Shown: positions 34,740 through 43,612, counted from the stretch's first letter. The stretch: 64,000 nt of DNA from Calothrix sp. NIES-3974 (GCF_002368395.1 NZ_AP018254.1:1426001-1490000), one strand, 5' to 3'. Notes: generated from the letters alone by a model not told the origin. A program made the numbers and translations.

Positions 34740-37319
34740 TCAAACAATTATTATTTGCCACATACTAGCTGCTAATCCCAGGGTTGCTAAATGTTGCCAA
34801 ATTAAGATGGATAATGGCTGACGGGCGATTTTGTGGGTCAAAATCATGGAAAGCAGTACCGCAAACACTAATGTTGTACCCTGCAAAAAAGCAATCACTG
34901 CGGGATGGGCAACAAACATTGGTACATGGATATTATTTAATTGAAAGGTCGCAAGGGTGACGGGGAGAATTTTTCCGCCTTCACTTAATCCTAAGTGCCA
35001 ATAATGGGCAATATTCCCACCTAATACTAAGGGTAAATAACCATAGGCAAGTTCGATGAATTTACGAGCTTTGATCCGAGGTATTGGGGTTACTGGTTGT
35101 TTTGGCTGGAGTGATAGTAATTGAGGGTAAATCCAGCACCAAATTTGAGTGAAAATATTGGCAGCAATACAGATGAATCCAGGAATGATTAGGGCAAGAA
35201 TGGATAGTAGTGAGTGGGGGAAAAATTGCTGTAAATCCAGGTTTAATCCCAGCCAAGTTTGAATTTCTGGTAAGCGATGGAGGAATACTCCACCTAAAAG
35301 TAAAAATAATAGGGCTACTTCATAACTGCGGGGATTATGGGTTGTCCAAAGTTCAATTCCCGGTGGACGTAAGTTAAATTCTACGGAACGGTGGGGACAG
35401 GCTTTTAAGCAGGTCATACATAAAACACAATCCCGGTTATCTTCTAATTGGGCGGGATGGGAATATAATGGACAGCCATTTGTTGCCATACCTTCGCCTT
35501 TTTGGGGGCCACCTTTATAACATTGATAGGTTGTACAACTAGCTGCACAAATTCCTTGTTGGGCACGTAATTCAGTCATAGATAATTTGGCAAATAAACC
35601 ATTCATTCCCCCGATGGGACAGAGATAACGACACCAAAATCGGCGTTCAAAAATCAGCGAACAAATTACGGCACCCCCAGTAATTAATAGTAATAAACAT
35701 GCCGACAAATAGGCAGTATTTGGCAAATTCCAGAGTTCTTCCCACAAAAATATTAAAGTAAATAAAGTAAATAAAAACCAACCGCCCCATTTCTCTGCTG
35801 GTTCACGGGGCCATTTTTTCAAAGTGCGTGGAAATAGATATAGTGATAATTTTTGGGCAATTTCACCATATATCATAAATGGACAAAAGGCGCACCAAAT
35901 CCGACCGAGAAAGGGAAATAATAACAGAAAACCTAACCACCACCAAGCCCAAAATAAATTCAAACCAAAGTTTTCTGCACGGGTTTGAGGACCAAAAAAT
36001 AACACCGCCACAATCACAGCAAAGGCAATAGTAGTAAAGCCAAAATTAATCCGGTCAGGATACCAATCACTCCGCAAGAATCGCCGTAATTGGGGATATA
36101 AATTCAGTAGATTGACACGAAAACGTTTTTTCTTAGTTTGGACTGACCAAAATATTTCTTCGGTTAATTCTTGATTAGTTTCTGCTTGAATAATTGCTCG
36201 TTCTACTAAACTTTCTAGTTCCTTGAGATTCCCAGGAAAATCATAGGATTGTAAGCGTCGTAATGCTTCCGGTGTCATTTGGGGTTTGGGAATACCCCTT
36301 GCACGGGTATATAAGCCCATGTAATAGTCAACTTGGACTTGAATATCACTTTTGCGAACCCGTAAGGGTGGAACTTTGATCGTGGAGCTAACACTACGCT
36401 CAATTGCTGGTACAGTTTTTTCCGAGACAATCAGGATACGAGCTTGACTAGTATAGGTTTCCGGTTCTGCTTCTCCAACACGTGGTACGGGTTTATAGGT
36501 ATTGGTTTGTAATAAATTAACAATTGCTGGTAATAATTCCTGGGGTAATTCCTGAATATTATTCAGAACAAGAGTACCATTACCCAAATAGGCGAGTAAT
36601 CCTGGTTTACCACCGACTCGACCAAACAAATCTGCACCACTGGTTTGGAGAAAACCACAGTTGACTTTAATGATAGGGGTGCGTCGAAGGGGTGAACTGT
36701 AGTGGATAAGAGCGGCGATATTGTCTTTTTCTAGACCAGGTTCACCGAAAATGAGGGTAGAATTACGGTTATTGGCGGCAATCCGAATTTGTTCACGTAA
36801 TTTTTTGGCATAGCGACTACTACCGACGATTCCCCGTTTAGCTTTTGTAACCAGGTAAGGACGCAATTCCAAGGAACGCTGTTGTTCGTAGTCAAAAGCG
36901 GAAGCGAGTTGGGCTAATTCGTCCGCTAACAGTCGAGAAATAGCTTGGTTGATTTCCGGGTACTGATGAATGATGGTGCGAAATTTATCGGCACTGAGAA
37001 AGTAAAGATGGCATTCATTCAGGGTGACAATATTGCAGACAGAAGGTTGATCAAGAAGTAATTCTTTTAAATTAATTGCCGTACCGGGGAGTAAACCGCA
37101 ACAAGCACTTGTATATTTGGGATTAGTGCTATTGGTCTCAATCCGACCACTTTCCAACAGATATAGACCATCGGGGATAGTATTTTCACTGATAAATTGA
37201 GTATCGGCGGGAATTACTTTGTGAATAAATTGGGATGCGATCGCATTTAGTACCTCGGTCGATAATACCCCCAGAACTGTTCGTTCTTGCAACCATACAA
37301 TTCGTTGATCTTCAGTCAT
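34740..37319 (-). CDS. cNMP-binding / degenerate sigma-54-type AAA / polyferredoxin membrane fusion
   Basis: An 859-residue fusion. Residues about 10-130 form a Crp-like cyclic-nucleotide-type sensor barrel (VIPADTQFISENTIPDGLYL). Residues about 160-395 match the AAA domain of sigma-54 activators (GIVGSSRYAKKLREQIRIAA, RDLE-like DFPGNLKELESLVERAI), but the P-loop is GEPGLEKDN near 190 instead of GExGTGKE and the GAFTGA loop is missing, so ATP hydrolysis and RpoN contact are unlikely. The C-terminal half is a multi-helix membrane protein of NapH/NosR/CcoG type with CAFCP, CRYLCP and a 4Fe-4S cluster motif CVLCMTCLKACP near 630. It lacks a DNA-binding helix. It probably moves electrons under control of the sensor domain. 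Divergent from the HLIP pair. Confidence 0.85.
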   Translation of the reverse strand: MTEDQRIVWLQERTVLGVLSTEVLNAIASQFIHKVIPADTQFISENTIPDGLYLLESGRIETNSTNPKYTSACCGLLPGTAINLKELLLDQPSVCNIVTLNECHLYFLSADKFRTIIHQYPEINQAISRLLADELAQLASAFDYEQQRSLELRPYLVTKAKRGIVGSSRYAKKLREQIRIAANNRNSTLIFGEPGLEKDNIAALIHYSSPLRRTPIIKVNCGFLQTSGADLFGRVGGKPGLLAYLGNGTLVLNNIQELPQELLPAIVNLLQTNTYKPVPRVGEAEPETYTSQARILIVSEKTVPAIERSVSSTIKVPPLRVRKSDIQVQVDYYMGLYTRARGIPKPQMTPEALRRLQSYDFPGNLKELESLVERAIIQAETNQELTEEIFWSVQTKKKRFRVNLLNLYPQLRRFLRSDWYPDRINFGFTTIAFAVIVAVLFFGPQTRAENFGLNLFWAWWWLGFLLLFPFLGRIWCAFCPFMIYGEIAQKLSLYLFPRTLKKWPREPAEKWGGWFLFTLFTLIFLWEELWNLPNTAYLSACLLLLITGGAVICSLIFERRFWCRYLCPIGGMNGLFAKLSMTELRAQQGICAASCTTYQCYKGGPQKGEGMATNGCPLYSHPAQLEDNRDCVLCMTCLKACPHRSVEFNLRPPGIELWTTHNPRSYEVALLFLLLGGVFLHRLPEIQTWLGLNLDLQQFFPHSLLSILALIIPGFICIAANIFTQIWCWIYPQLLSLQPKQPVTPIPRIKARKFIELAYGYLPLVLGGNIAHYWHLGLSEGGKILPVTLATFQLNNIHVPMFVAHPAVIAFLQGTTLVFAVLLSMILTHKIARQPLSILIWQHLATLGLAASMWQIIIV

Positions 37320-37677
37320 GGTAGATTCCCTGTCTGTTGTTTGATGTTTTCTACGCAGTTACTGACTTGAAAGTGTAGACGCAAAAGCGGCTAGTACTCC
37401 ACCACACTAATTTTACGAATTTTACGTGAGTACCCACGTTAATTTTGATAGCAGGGAAAAGGCTCCTAGCAATGATTCGAGATAAAGAGAGTCTCGTTCC
37501 TTGTCTCCACCCAGAGTGCGGAACCAAGGAAAATTCTCAATCCCTCGACGGTTTTCCCCCCTCAATGTTCGGTTTACACACCAAGCTATTTGTCAAGATT
37601 TTTGTAATACTTATTTACATAAGTTAAAAAACAGTTACACAAATAGTTAAGGTAATCAAAATAAACGGAGGAAACCT
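37320..37677. promoter_or_regulatory. Divergent promoter region upstream of the HLIP gene
   Basis: About 360 bp separating the fusion gene from the HLIP gene. It holds a partial TGAAAGTG repeat (37,363), a palindromic ACGTGAGTACCCACGT (37,424-37,439), and an AT-rich tract at about 37,590-37,660 with TTTACATA and GTTACACA, half-site-like for the HLR1 high-light element, though not a full match. CGGAGGA 6 nt before the HLIP ATG is a strong ribosome binding site. Confidence 0.4.
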
Positions 37678-37887
37678 ATGACCCAGGGAAACTTTGCCAT
37701 GAACGAACGAGCTCGTCTCAACAAAGTCGCGATTGAACCAGAAATGTATTTACAGGAATCACCTCGATTTGGATTTACCCAATATGCGGAGAAATTAAAC
37801 GGACGTTTAGCAATGATTGGATTTGTCGCCTTAATCGTCCTTGAAGCGACTACCGGACATGGTTTGAGTGCTTTATTTAACTTTTAA
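37678..37887 (+). CDS. High-light-inducible protein (one-helix CAB-like)
   Basis: A 69-residue thylakoid protein with a single membrane helix. The chlorophyll-binding HLIP motif is complete: FGFTQYAEKLNGRLAMIGFV (ExxNGRxAMIGF) followed by LIVLEATTGHGL. Such proteins bind chlorophyll and carotenoid and protect photosystem II assembly intermediates under high light. The 29-residue N-terminal extension is longer than in the smallest HLIPs. A second small membrane-protein gene follows after 72 bp, probably co-transcribed. Confidence 0.93.
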   Translation: MTQGNFAMNERARLNKVAIEPEMYLQESPRFGFTQYAEKLNGRLAMIGFVALIVLEATTGHGLSALFNF

Positions 37888-37959
37888 TTGCAAACAGCGA
37901 TTCCCAAGTAGTTCACAACTGACAACAGATTAATTAAAACAAACAGAGGAGAGACATCT

Positions 37960-38202
37960 ATGCGTACTGACTTTGACTACCCCAACAAAGACCTGCTTGG
38001 ACCAGTTGTATTTCGTCCCAGTTTCAACCAATTTGAAAACATTAATGCTAACCAAGCATGGTCACTCTTTTTCAGTGCTGGACAGGACGATAAAGTTCTT
38101 GGTGAACAGCGTGAGTTAGGTAATTTGTTCACCAACCTGTTAATTGCCATCGGTGTGACCGGTACTATTTGGGGTATTTATTTTACTGGCATCATTGGTT
38201 AA
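37960..38202 (+). CDS. Small single-helix membrane protein paired with the HLIP
   Basis: An 80-residue protein with a polar N-terminus (RTDFDYPNKDLLGPVVFRPS), a central segment (NQAWSLFFSAGQDDKVLGEQ), and one C-terminal hydrophobic helix (FTNLLIAIGVTGTIWGIYF). It lacks the ExxNGR chlorophyll motif, so it is not itself a standard HLIP, but operon position (72 bp after the HLIP gene, own AGGAGAG site) suggests a partner at the thylakoid membrane. I do not recognise a named family. Confidence 0.75.
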   Translation: MRTDFDYPNKDLLGPVVFRPSFNQFENINANQAWSLFFSAGQDDKVLGEQRELGNLFTNLLIAIGVTGTIWGIYFTGIIG

Positions 38203-38236
38203 TTAGCTAATTATACGATGAATATTTGAGCGTGCT

Positions 38237-38267
38237 TCCGGGGGGATAATTCTCTCCGGATTTTTTG
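38237..38267 (+). terminator. Terminator of the HLIP operon
   Basis: TCCGGGGGG pairs with CTCTCCGGA (9 bp, two G-U) around ATAATT, followed immediately by TTTTTTG. It lies 34 bp after the stop of the second gene. Confidence 0.85.
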
Positions 38268-38518
38268 TTGTGAATTCAAGGTAAAATGTGTTCTAAATCA
38301 ACGTGAATATTTCTGTGGGTCAGTAATACCATTATTTGAGATTCCCTTACGGTTAAGTGTAGCGTTGTTGCAGACTAGCTCTGGGAGCTATGGATTATAA
38401 AATATAAACAGAGTGGGGGCTAGCTCTTGAATTTATTCTGAGAGGATGTTGATCAAGTATTAATAAATACCTTATACCAATTTAATGTAAAGTTGGACAT
38501 AATTTGAACCCACTCCTT

Positions 38519-38527
38519 CACCTACGG
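38519..38527. repeat. Target site duplication, left
   Basis: CACCTACGG directly outside the left inverted repeat of the IS; identical to 40,099-40,107. Confidence 0.93.
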
Positions 38528-40098
38528 CTATCCATTAGTCACATCTTTCTTAACAAAGTCTGAAAAGCGATTATAGAAATGATTTCAGTAGAGGGATTAA
38601 GCATTAAGATTAGACAAAACTCAGAAAGTATGCATTTAGATTTGATGGGCTAGCTTCCAAGTTACGGCGATATCGTGCAATCGTCGTAACCCTCTCCAAA
38701 TCGTCTTGACTCCAGGTTCCCCATCACCTTTACGACCCAGAAAACCACCTAGTCGAGCAATCATTCGTACAGCTTCTCTTAATGTTGGTGGCTGATCTGG
38801 TGGAATTGGGTTTTTGTTCACACTTACACATAAAGATTGCCATTCAACTGTAGTTAAAACCGTTTCACAACTTTGTTCTGGATTATCCCTTGCTTGGTAA
38901 GTTAACCATAATAATCGCCATGCCACAATCGAATATGTCGCTAATGCCATTGATAGGCGTTTTCCTGTCTCCAGTTGTAATTCCTCGATTCGACAACCGC
39001 TTTTCAATGTATAGTGATAACGCTCGATTAACCAACGATATGTATACCATTCAACACATTTTACCGCATCTTCAAGGCTATTAATTTCCAATGTCGTTAA
39101 CAATAACCAACTGATTGGTTTTATCTCCGATGGTGGACTCTTTTCTTCTGCTAATATCACCTGTAGTTTTACTGGTTTACAAAGCGAACGCCCGAGCTTA
39201 TTTTTTGGTACTTCTATTTCAACTGTTTCGTATCTAATTGTTAGTTTTGCTATCCTTTCTGGTCTTTCTGGATTTCTTCTTACCTTGACTTCTACTTCTC
39301 CCTGAGTTGGACTTGACCTGATCGCCTCATGTAGATAATTCGCTGTATGGCTAACTTTTCTATTATGAGTTCCTCTGATTAGTAAGTGGCTATTTTCTGG
39401 TCTTTCCTGATTAAATAAATCAAATATATCTGCTTCTGAGTCTGCTACTGTTATGATTTTTATCTTTTCTGGTAGTAATTTATTTGTTCTCTCTAGCCCT
39501 TCCAACCATCTTTGGCTTTCTTTTTCTTCTGTTTGTCTTTTTCTACGTGTTTTTGCTATTCCTAAATCTTCGATATTTCTTGACCATACTTGTTGGTCTA
39601 TTACTCCCAGTGGAACTCCTTTTATGCTTGATAATAACGTTGAATGTACTTTTAATCCTAAACTTTTTCTCTGGTCTAGATATCCAATTCCTTCTGTTGC
39701 TGGATGACTTGTTACATCCATATTTGTTGTGTCTTGTATTGCTAATACTATCTCGTGTTCTTTTGCCCTTTCGATTGTACTTTTGATATGTCCATTGCTT
39801 ATATCTGATGGTTTTATATACGGCGAACTCCACAAATCATATGCTGCTGTTGTCGCTGCTACGCTCCCACATGCTTGAGGTACACTCGATGTTGGTTGTG
39901 CTGCTAAATCTTCTACCATCTTTATCAAACGCTTGTTTCGCCGTTTATCTCCCAAATCCAAGTGCTTCAATTCCCTTGCTGCCCATTTTTCCATTTTTTA
40001 CACCCTATCTTTCCTCTCTCAAAACTATACCTATCAAGCCTTTCGTCTTCTTTTAAGTATTTTTACTTTTTGTTAAGAAAGATCCGGGTAATGGATAG
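38528..40098 (-). mobile_element. Complete IS4-type insertion sequence, 1571 bp
   Basis: Terminal inverted repeats: CTATCCATTA, then five bases of which one matches, then ATCTTTCTTAACAAA at both ends (26 of 30 matching). The 9-bp direct repeat CACCTACGG flanks the element. One full transposase gene fills it. Intact ends, target duplication and frame suggest recent insertion and possible activity. Confidence 0.95.
38636..39994 (-). CDS. IS4 family (Tn5/IS50-like) transposase
   Basis: A 452-residue DDE transposase, full length. The N-terminus (WAARELKHLDLGDKRRNKRL ... SVPQACGSVAATTAAYDLW) is the Tn5-type DNA-binding domain. Catalytic candidates are Asp in LAIQDTTNMD (near 107), Asp in VADSEADIFDLF (near 187) and Glu in the YREK signature YRWLIERYHYTLK (Tyr-x2-Arg-x3-Glu-x6-Lys complete, Glu near 326). 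It should cut and paste the element using the ends at 38,528 and 40,098. The 9-bp target size fits this group. The GC and codon pattern is more AT-rich than nearby genes. Confidence 0.95.
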   Translation of the reverse strand: MEKWAARELKHLDLGDKRRNKRLIKMVEDLAAQPTSSVPQACGSVAATTAAYDLWSSPYIKPSDISNGHIKSTIERAKEHEIVLAIQDTTNMDVTSHPATEGIGYLDQRKSLGLKVHSTLLSSIKGVPLGVIDQQVWSRNIEDLGIAKTRRKRQTEEKESQRWLEGLERTNKLLPEKIKIITVADSEADIFDLFNQERPENSHLLIRGTHNRKVSHTANYLHEAIRSSPTQGEVEVKVRRNPERPERIAKLTIRYETVEIEVPKNKLGRSLCKPVKLQVILAEEKSPPSEIKPISWLLLTTLEINSLEDAVKCVEWYTYRWLIERYHYTLKSGCRIEELQLETGKRLSMALATYSIVAWRLLWLTYQARDNPEQSCETVLTTVEWQSLCVSVNKNPIPPDQPPTLREAVRMIARLGGFLGRKGDGEPGVKTIWRGLRRLHDIAVTWKLAHQI

Positions 40099-40107
40099 CA
40101 CCTACGG
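40099..40107. repeat. Target site duplication, right
   Basis: CACCTACGG directly outside the right inverted repeat; identical to 38,519-38,527. Confidence 0.93.
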
Positions 40108-40418
40108 AGAGGGAGAAATCTAGTCCCCTCCCCGTAATCTGGGAGGGTTAGGGTGGGGTTCTTTCTATGCGTCTTCATATTAAATTGTATTATCAACCAC
40201 TGATTGAAGACAGTCAATCGGCTCAAACCATATATTTCTCCTTATCAACTGTAGAGATGACCCGACATGTCGCGTCTCTAGCGATTTATTTCTCCCTGTA
40301 GAGATGACCCAACAGGTCGTCTGTACTCCCAAAAAAGGAGCTTGTTAAGTATTAAAATCGACTTTTAAAACATCCTTTGAAAGATTTTGCAATGTATCTC
40401 TAACCAAGGTATCTAGAA
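40108..40418. other. Intergenic right part of the split element and leader of the prenyltransferase gene
   Basis: No gene. Contains two palindrome copies (40,251-40,280 and 40,298-40,326) and the element end at 40,378; the 40 bp that remain before the ATG at 40,419 hold no clear ribosome binding site. Confidence 0.45.
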
Positions 40419-41369
40419 ATGAGTAGTAGCATTGAGCTAAAACATCCATTTTCATGGTTACATTCCCTCTGGAAATTTTCTCGTCCCCACACAATTATTG
40501 GTACAAGCTTAAGTGTAATTGGTGTATATATAATCGCTGTAGAAACCACTGGTTATTTAGATAGTTTTGGCAATAAATTAGAGCTAAATTTTCTGTTTCC
40601 TCTCTTGGCGGTGTGGTTAGCCTGTATTTGTGGAAATATTTATATCGTCGGTTTAAATCAGCTAGAAGACGTGGAAATCGACAAAATTAATAAACCCCAT
40701 TTACCTTTGGCATCTGGTGAATTTTCCATGACTACAGGTAAAATAATTGTCACAGCAACCGGCTTATCTGCCTTAATATTGGCAGGACTACAGGGAAATT
40801 ATTTATTGACAATGGTAGCCATTAGTCTAGCAATTGGGACTATGTACTCCTTACCACCAATTCGGCTGAAGCGATTTCCATTTTGGGCGGCAATATGTAT
40901 CTTTTCAGTTAGAGGGGCAATTGTGAATCTTGGTTTGTTTTTACACTTCAGCGATATTTTCCACACCACCCAATCCATACCCGTAGTCATGTGGATGTTA
41001 ACCTGGTTTGTGTTGGTATTTACGATTGCGATCGCCATCTTTAAAGATATCCCAGACCTGGAAGGGGACAAACAATACAACATCAACACCTTCACCATCA
41101 AACTTGGTCAAAAAACAGTATTTAACCTCTCCCTCGCAGTCATTACCGTTTGTTATTTAGTCACCATTGCCGCTGCTTTGTTACCAACCGTGGCAATTAA
41201 CCGATTATTACTGATTACTAGCCACCTATTCCTGCTCGGTTGCACCTGGTGGCTGAGTCGCGGTGTTAACCTACAAGAAAAATCCCAAATCGCCAGTTTC
41301 TACCAATTTATTTGGAAACTCTTCTTTTTGGAATATCTCCTATTTCCCCTCGCTTGTGTATTGGTTTAG
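40419..41369 (+). CDS. hpt: Homogentisate phytyltransferase (UbiA family)
   Basis: A 316-residue membrane prenyltransferase with about nine helices, joining phytyl diphosphate to homogentisate in tocopherol (vitamin E) synthesis. It has both Asp-rich motifs: NQLEDVEIDKINKPHLPLAS (Nxx(x)Dxx(x)D) and KDIPDLEGDKQYNINTF, the latter being typical of VTE2-like enzymes, plus FSRPHTIIGTSLSVIGVY at the N-terminus. Homogentisate geranylgeranyl and related quinone prenyltransferases are the alternatives; the cyanobacterial context favours the phytyl enzyme. ATG start follows a repeat-rich region, and the peptide deformylase gene is next on the same strand. Confidence 0.9.
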   Translation: MSSSIELKHPFSWLHSLWKFSRPHTIIGTSLSVIGVYIIAVETTGYLDSFGNKLELNFLFPLLAVWLACICGNIYIVGLNQLEDVEIDKINKPHLPLASGEFSMTTGKIIVTATGLSALILAGLQGNYLLTMVAISLAIGTMYSLPPIRLKRFPFWAAICIFSVRGAIVNLGLFLHFSDIFHTTQSIPVVMWMLTWFVLVFTIAIAIFKDIPDLEGDKQYNINTFTIKLGQKTVFNLSLAVITVCYLVTIAAALLPTVAINRLLLITSHLFLLGCTWWLSRGVNLQEKSQIASFYQFIWKLFFLEYLLFPLACVLV

Positions 41370-41509
41370 GGGTTGCGTTGCGGTTTTATGTTTAATTGCA
41401 CCTACCTACTTACCGCATCTTTGGAATTACCTCCCCAGTCAGTGCCAAGAATTGTTAAGATAGGGAAACAAAAACCACTAAAACCCAGCCCACAGGGAGT
41501 ATTTAGAAA

Positions 41510-42073
41510 GTGCCATTAGAAATTGCCGTAGACAAGACAAAGCTCAAAAATCCCCCATTAAAATTACACTATTTAGGCGATCGCGTATTACGTCAGCCAG
41601 CAAAACGCATTGCCAAGGTTGATGATGAGATTCGTCAACTTGCACGGCAAATGCTCCAAACCATGTACAGCAGTGATGGAATTGGTTTGGCTGCACCCCA
41701 GGTTGGCATTAATAAACAACTAATCGTAATTGATTTAGAACCCGATAACCCTAAAAACCAACCGTTAATCCTCATTAACCCGACCATCAAACAAGTCAGT
41801 CGGGAGATTTGCACTGGACAGGAAGGTTGCTTAAGTATACCAGGTGTCTATTTAGACGTAAAAAGACCCGCATCAGTGGAAATTTCCTATAAAGACGAAC
41901 AGGGTCGTCCCTGTACCCTCAAAGCCAGTGATTTACTAGCGCGTTGCATCCTCCACGAAATGGATCACCTGAATGGAGTAGTATTTGTAGATCGGGTAGA
42001 AAACAGTATCGCTCTTGCGCAAGAATTAAAAAAACACGGCTTCTCTCAACAAGCAGTTAAACCAATTGTATAG
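41510..42073 (+). CDS. def: Peptide deformylase
   Basis: A 187-residue metalloenzyme that removes the formyl group from nascent proteins. The three motifs are complete: GIGLAAPQVG, EGCLSIPG (metal Cys) and HEMDHLNGVVF (metal His pair and catalytic Glu). The start is a GTG (reads MPLEIAVDKTKL) with CAGGGAG about 13 nt upstream. A 12-bp gap separates it from the next small gene, suggesting co-transcription. Confidence 0.95.
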   Translation: MPLEIAVDKTKLKNPPLKLHYLGDRVLRQPAKRIAKVDDEIRQLARQMLQTMYSSDGIGLAAPQVGINKQLIVIDLEPDNPKNQPLILINPTIKQVSREICTGQEGCLSIPGVYLDVKRPASVEISYKDEQGRPCTLKASDLLARCILHEMDHLNGVVFVDRVENSIALAQELKKHGFSQQAVKPIV

Positions 42074-42085
42074 GGTGCAGAAATT

Positions 42086-42289
42086 ATGTACATGACACCA
42101 AAAAGTGGCTTATTGTTAGCCGGATCATGCATCACTGCGATCGCAGCTGTCGGTTCGGTTTTTGAACTCACATCCGGACAACCTGATTTCGGAACCCAAA
42201 ACACCGCAATCATTTTGGCTCTTAGTATCCCCCTAACAATTATATTTTTTCTCGCCGCAGTCAAGGACACAAAAGCCAATATTAAATAG
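42086..42289 (+). CDS. Small two-helix membrane protein
   Basis: A 67-residue protein with two hydrophobic helices (SGLLLAGSCITAIAAVGSVF and TAIILALSIPLTIIFFLAAV) joined by a short ELTSGQPDFGTQ loop, ending in a basic tail. It follows the deformylase gene by 12 bp. The family is not recognised. Its TAG stop overlaps the TA next to the left end of a MITE-like element, which therefore abuts the gene exactly. Confidence 0.7.
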   Translation: MYMTPKSGLLLAGSCITAIAAVGSVFELTSGQPDFGTQNTAIILALSIPLTIIFFLAAVKDTKANIK

Positions 42290-42658
42290 GGCTTGCTGAA
42301 AAATAGTATAGGACATCAAAATCCTATATTATGAATTAATCAATAAATCCCTTTGGACGAACCTTGGTTTGTCCTTTTTTATGAATGCGGGAATTACACA
42401 AGGAAAACCTAAACACCGCCATTGCACCTCTTCACGTAGCGGATCGCGCAGTCGCTTCTTGCAAAGTAGCAATCCCAAACACCTGATTTCTCCTCATGAG
42501 TGCGTAAACAGGTATATAAGGCTTAAAAACCTGGCATTTGTAATTTTTCGGTGTGAAAAATGGAATCCGTAGGGTTAAAACTATTCCCTGTACGGACGCT
42601 ACATGTCGCGTCTCTCCCTGTTCCCGATACTCACAATAAAGACTGTTACCGCAGACCC
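42289..42658. mobile_element. MITE-like element with GGGCTTG/CAGACCC ends, larger copy
   Basis: Begins GGGCTTGCTGAAAAATAGTA right after TA and ends GACTGTTACCGCAGACCC. The right half (from about 42,480) follows the element at 14,994: AAAACCTGGCATTTGTAATT, AAAACTATTCCCTGT. A GTACGGACGCTACATGTCGC palindrome variant is inside. No TA follows the right end. Confidence 0.6.
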
Positions 42659-43094
42659 TCAGTTGCAGTTAAATAAATCTTAAATTTCCGTAATTACCCT
42701 CTTCCAGCATGTATACCATAACCAGTATCATCCAGTGGCATTTCAAACACTAAAAATCCACTCAACTCAACGTGAATATCCCTGCGGGAAAATAAACTAC
42801 GAAGAAAATCCCAAAAGCTGGTTGTTTTGAAGAAACTCAACTTCTAAAAACCCAACTTTTTACTCCCAGTAAAATTTAGATTTTGCCCCTTTTACACCAA
42901 GTAAAAATGACTAATCACATTCATTTAGTCGTAGCAAAATCCCCTCCCACTTATTTACGTCAATTGAGAACTAGTCACTACCCAAATCAATTTTTTATAT
43001 ATCATCTATAAAATTGTCATATTTGGGTTGGAAAAGTCCACGATGATTGATTCTGCTAAATTCCTAATTTAACCACCCAGTAAACGTCATACTT

Positions 43095-43269
43095 AAGAGG
43101 TTGTTGGTCAAGTATTAATTATCACTATTTTGACTATCGTCCTGACTCTGGACATGGGGTTATAAAGCTGATTTTTCTTGCGAGAGTACAGACGCGACAT
43201 GTCGCCTTTCTCCCCATTCCCAAAAACGATAATTCAAGTATTAAAATCGACTTTTTAAAACATCCTCTA
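43095..43269. mobile_element. MITE-like AGAGGATGTT element, intact inverted copy
   Basis: About 175 bp: AAGAGGTTGTTGGTCAAGTA at one end and CGACTTTTTAAAACATCCTC at the other, with the GACGCGACATGTCG palindrome inside. It is the reverse-oriented counterpart of 24,388-24,742 minus that copy's insertion. Ends are an imperfect inverted repeat (AGAGGTTGTT / AGAGGATGTT). Confidence 0.75.
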
Positions 43270-43506
43270 ATACTTAGTAGTCCACCACATTGATTTTTAT
43301 GGGTAAGAAAAGGCCCTTAGTTGCGCTAGTCTACGACGACCCTGCGGGTATGGCGCTTCATATTCAAGCTTTTTCCCGGCTCAAGCCACTACTACAAACC
43401 CCTCAGAAACTGTGTATTTGAATACTAAGTATAAACGAACAAAAACCAAATAATCCCTATATAAGGATTCAGTAATGGAAGTTACAAATGAAAGACATTA
43501 CCTGCA

Positions 43507-43612
43507 TTTCTCACGAGTGATAAGTGTTGAATTATGGGTTGTTTTCCCCTCACTCCCCACTCTCCACTCCCTATTCCCTAAGATTTTTAGGGGTTTTTGA
43601 GAAATCAGGGAC
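43507..43612. repeat. TTTCTCACGAGTGA hairpin repeat, copy 2
   Basis: CATTTCTCACGAGTGATAAG, a CCCCTCACTCCCCACTCTCC core, then TTTTTGAGAAATCAGGG. Same family as 15,634 and 57,557. Confidence 0.7.

Larger units (their letters stand above)
38441..40378. mobile_element. AGAGGATGTT-family element split by an insertion sequence
   Basis: The left part (from 38,441, AGAGGATGTTGATCAAGTAT) and right part (to 40,378, TATTAAAATCGACTTTTAAA then ACATCCTTT) are the two ends of the element family at 24,388 and 43,095. They flank the IS. The right part also holds chimeric palindromes at 40,251-40,280 and 40,298-40,326 and a CCCCTCCCC/GGGAGGG segment. The parent element was therefore here before the IS arrived. 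Confidence 0.6.

Noticed and set aside
37590-37660. Complete HLR1 high-light element upstream of the HLIP gene
   Set aside because: Half-sites TTTACATA and GTTACACA are present but not at the required two-base spacing.
39453-40056. Hydrophobic plus-strand frames opposite the transposase
   Set aside because: Leucine-rich translation of the antisense strand of an AT-rich gene; the transposase on the other strand has full catalytic motifs.
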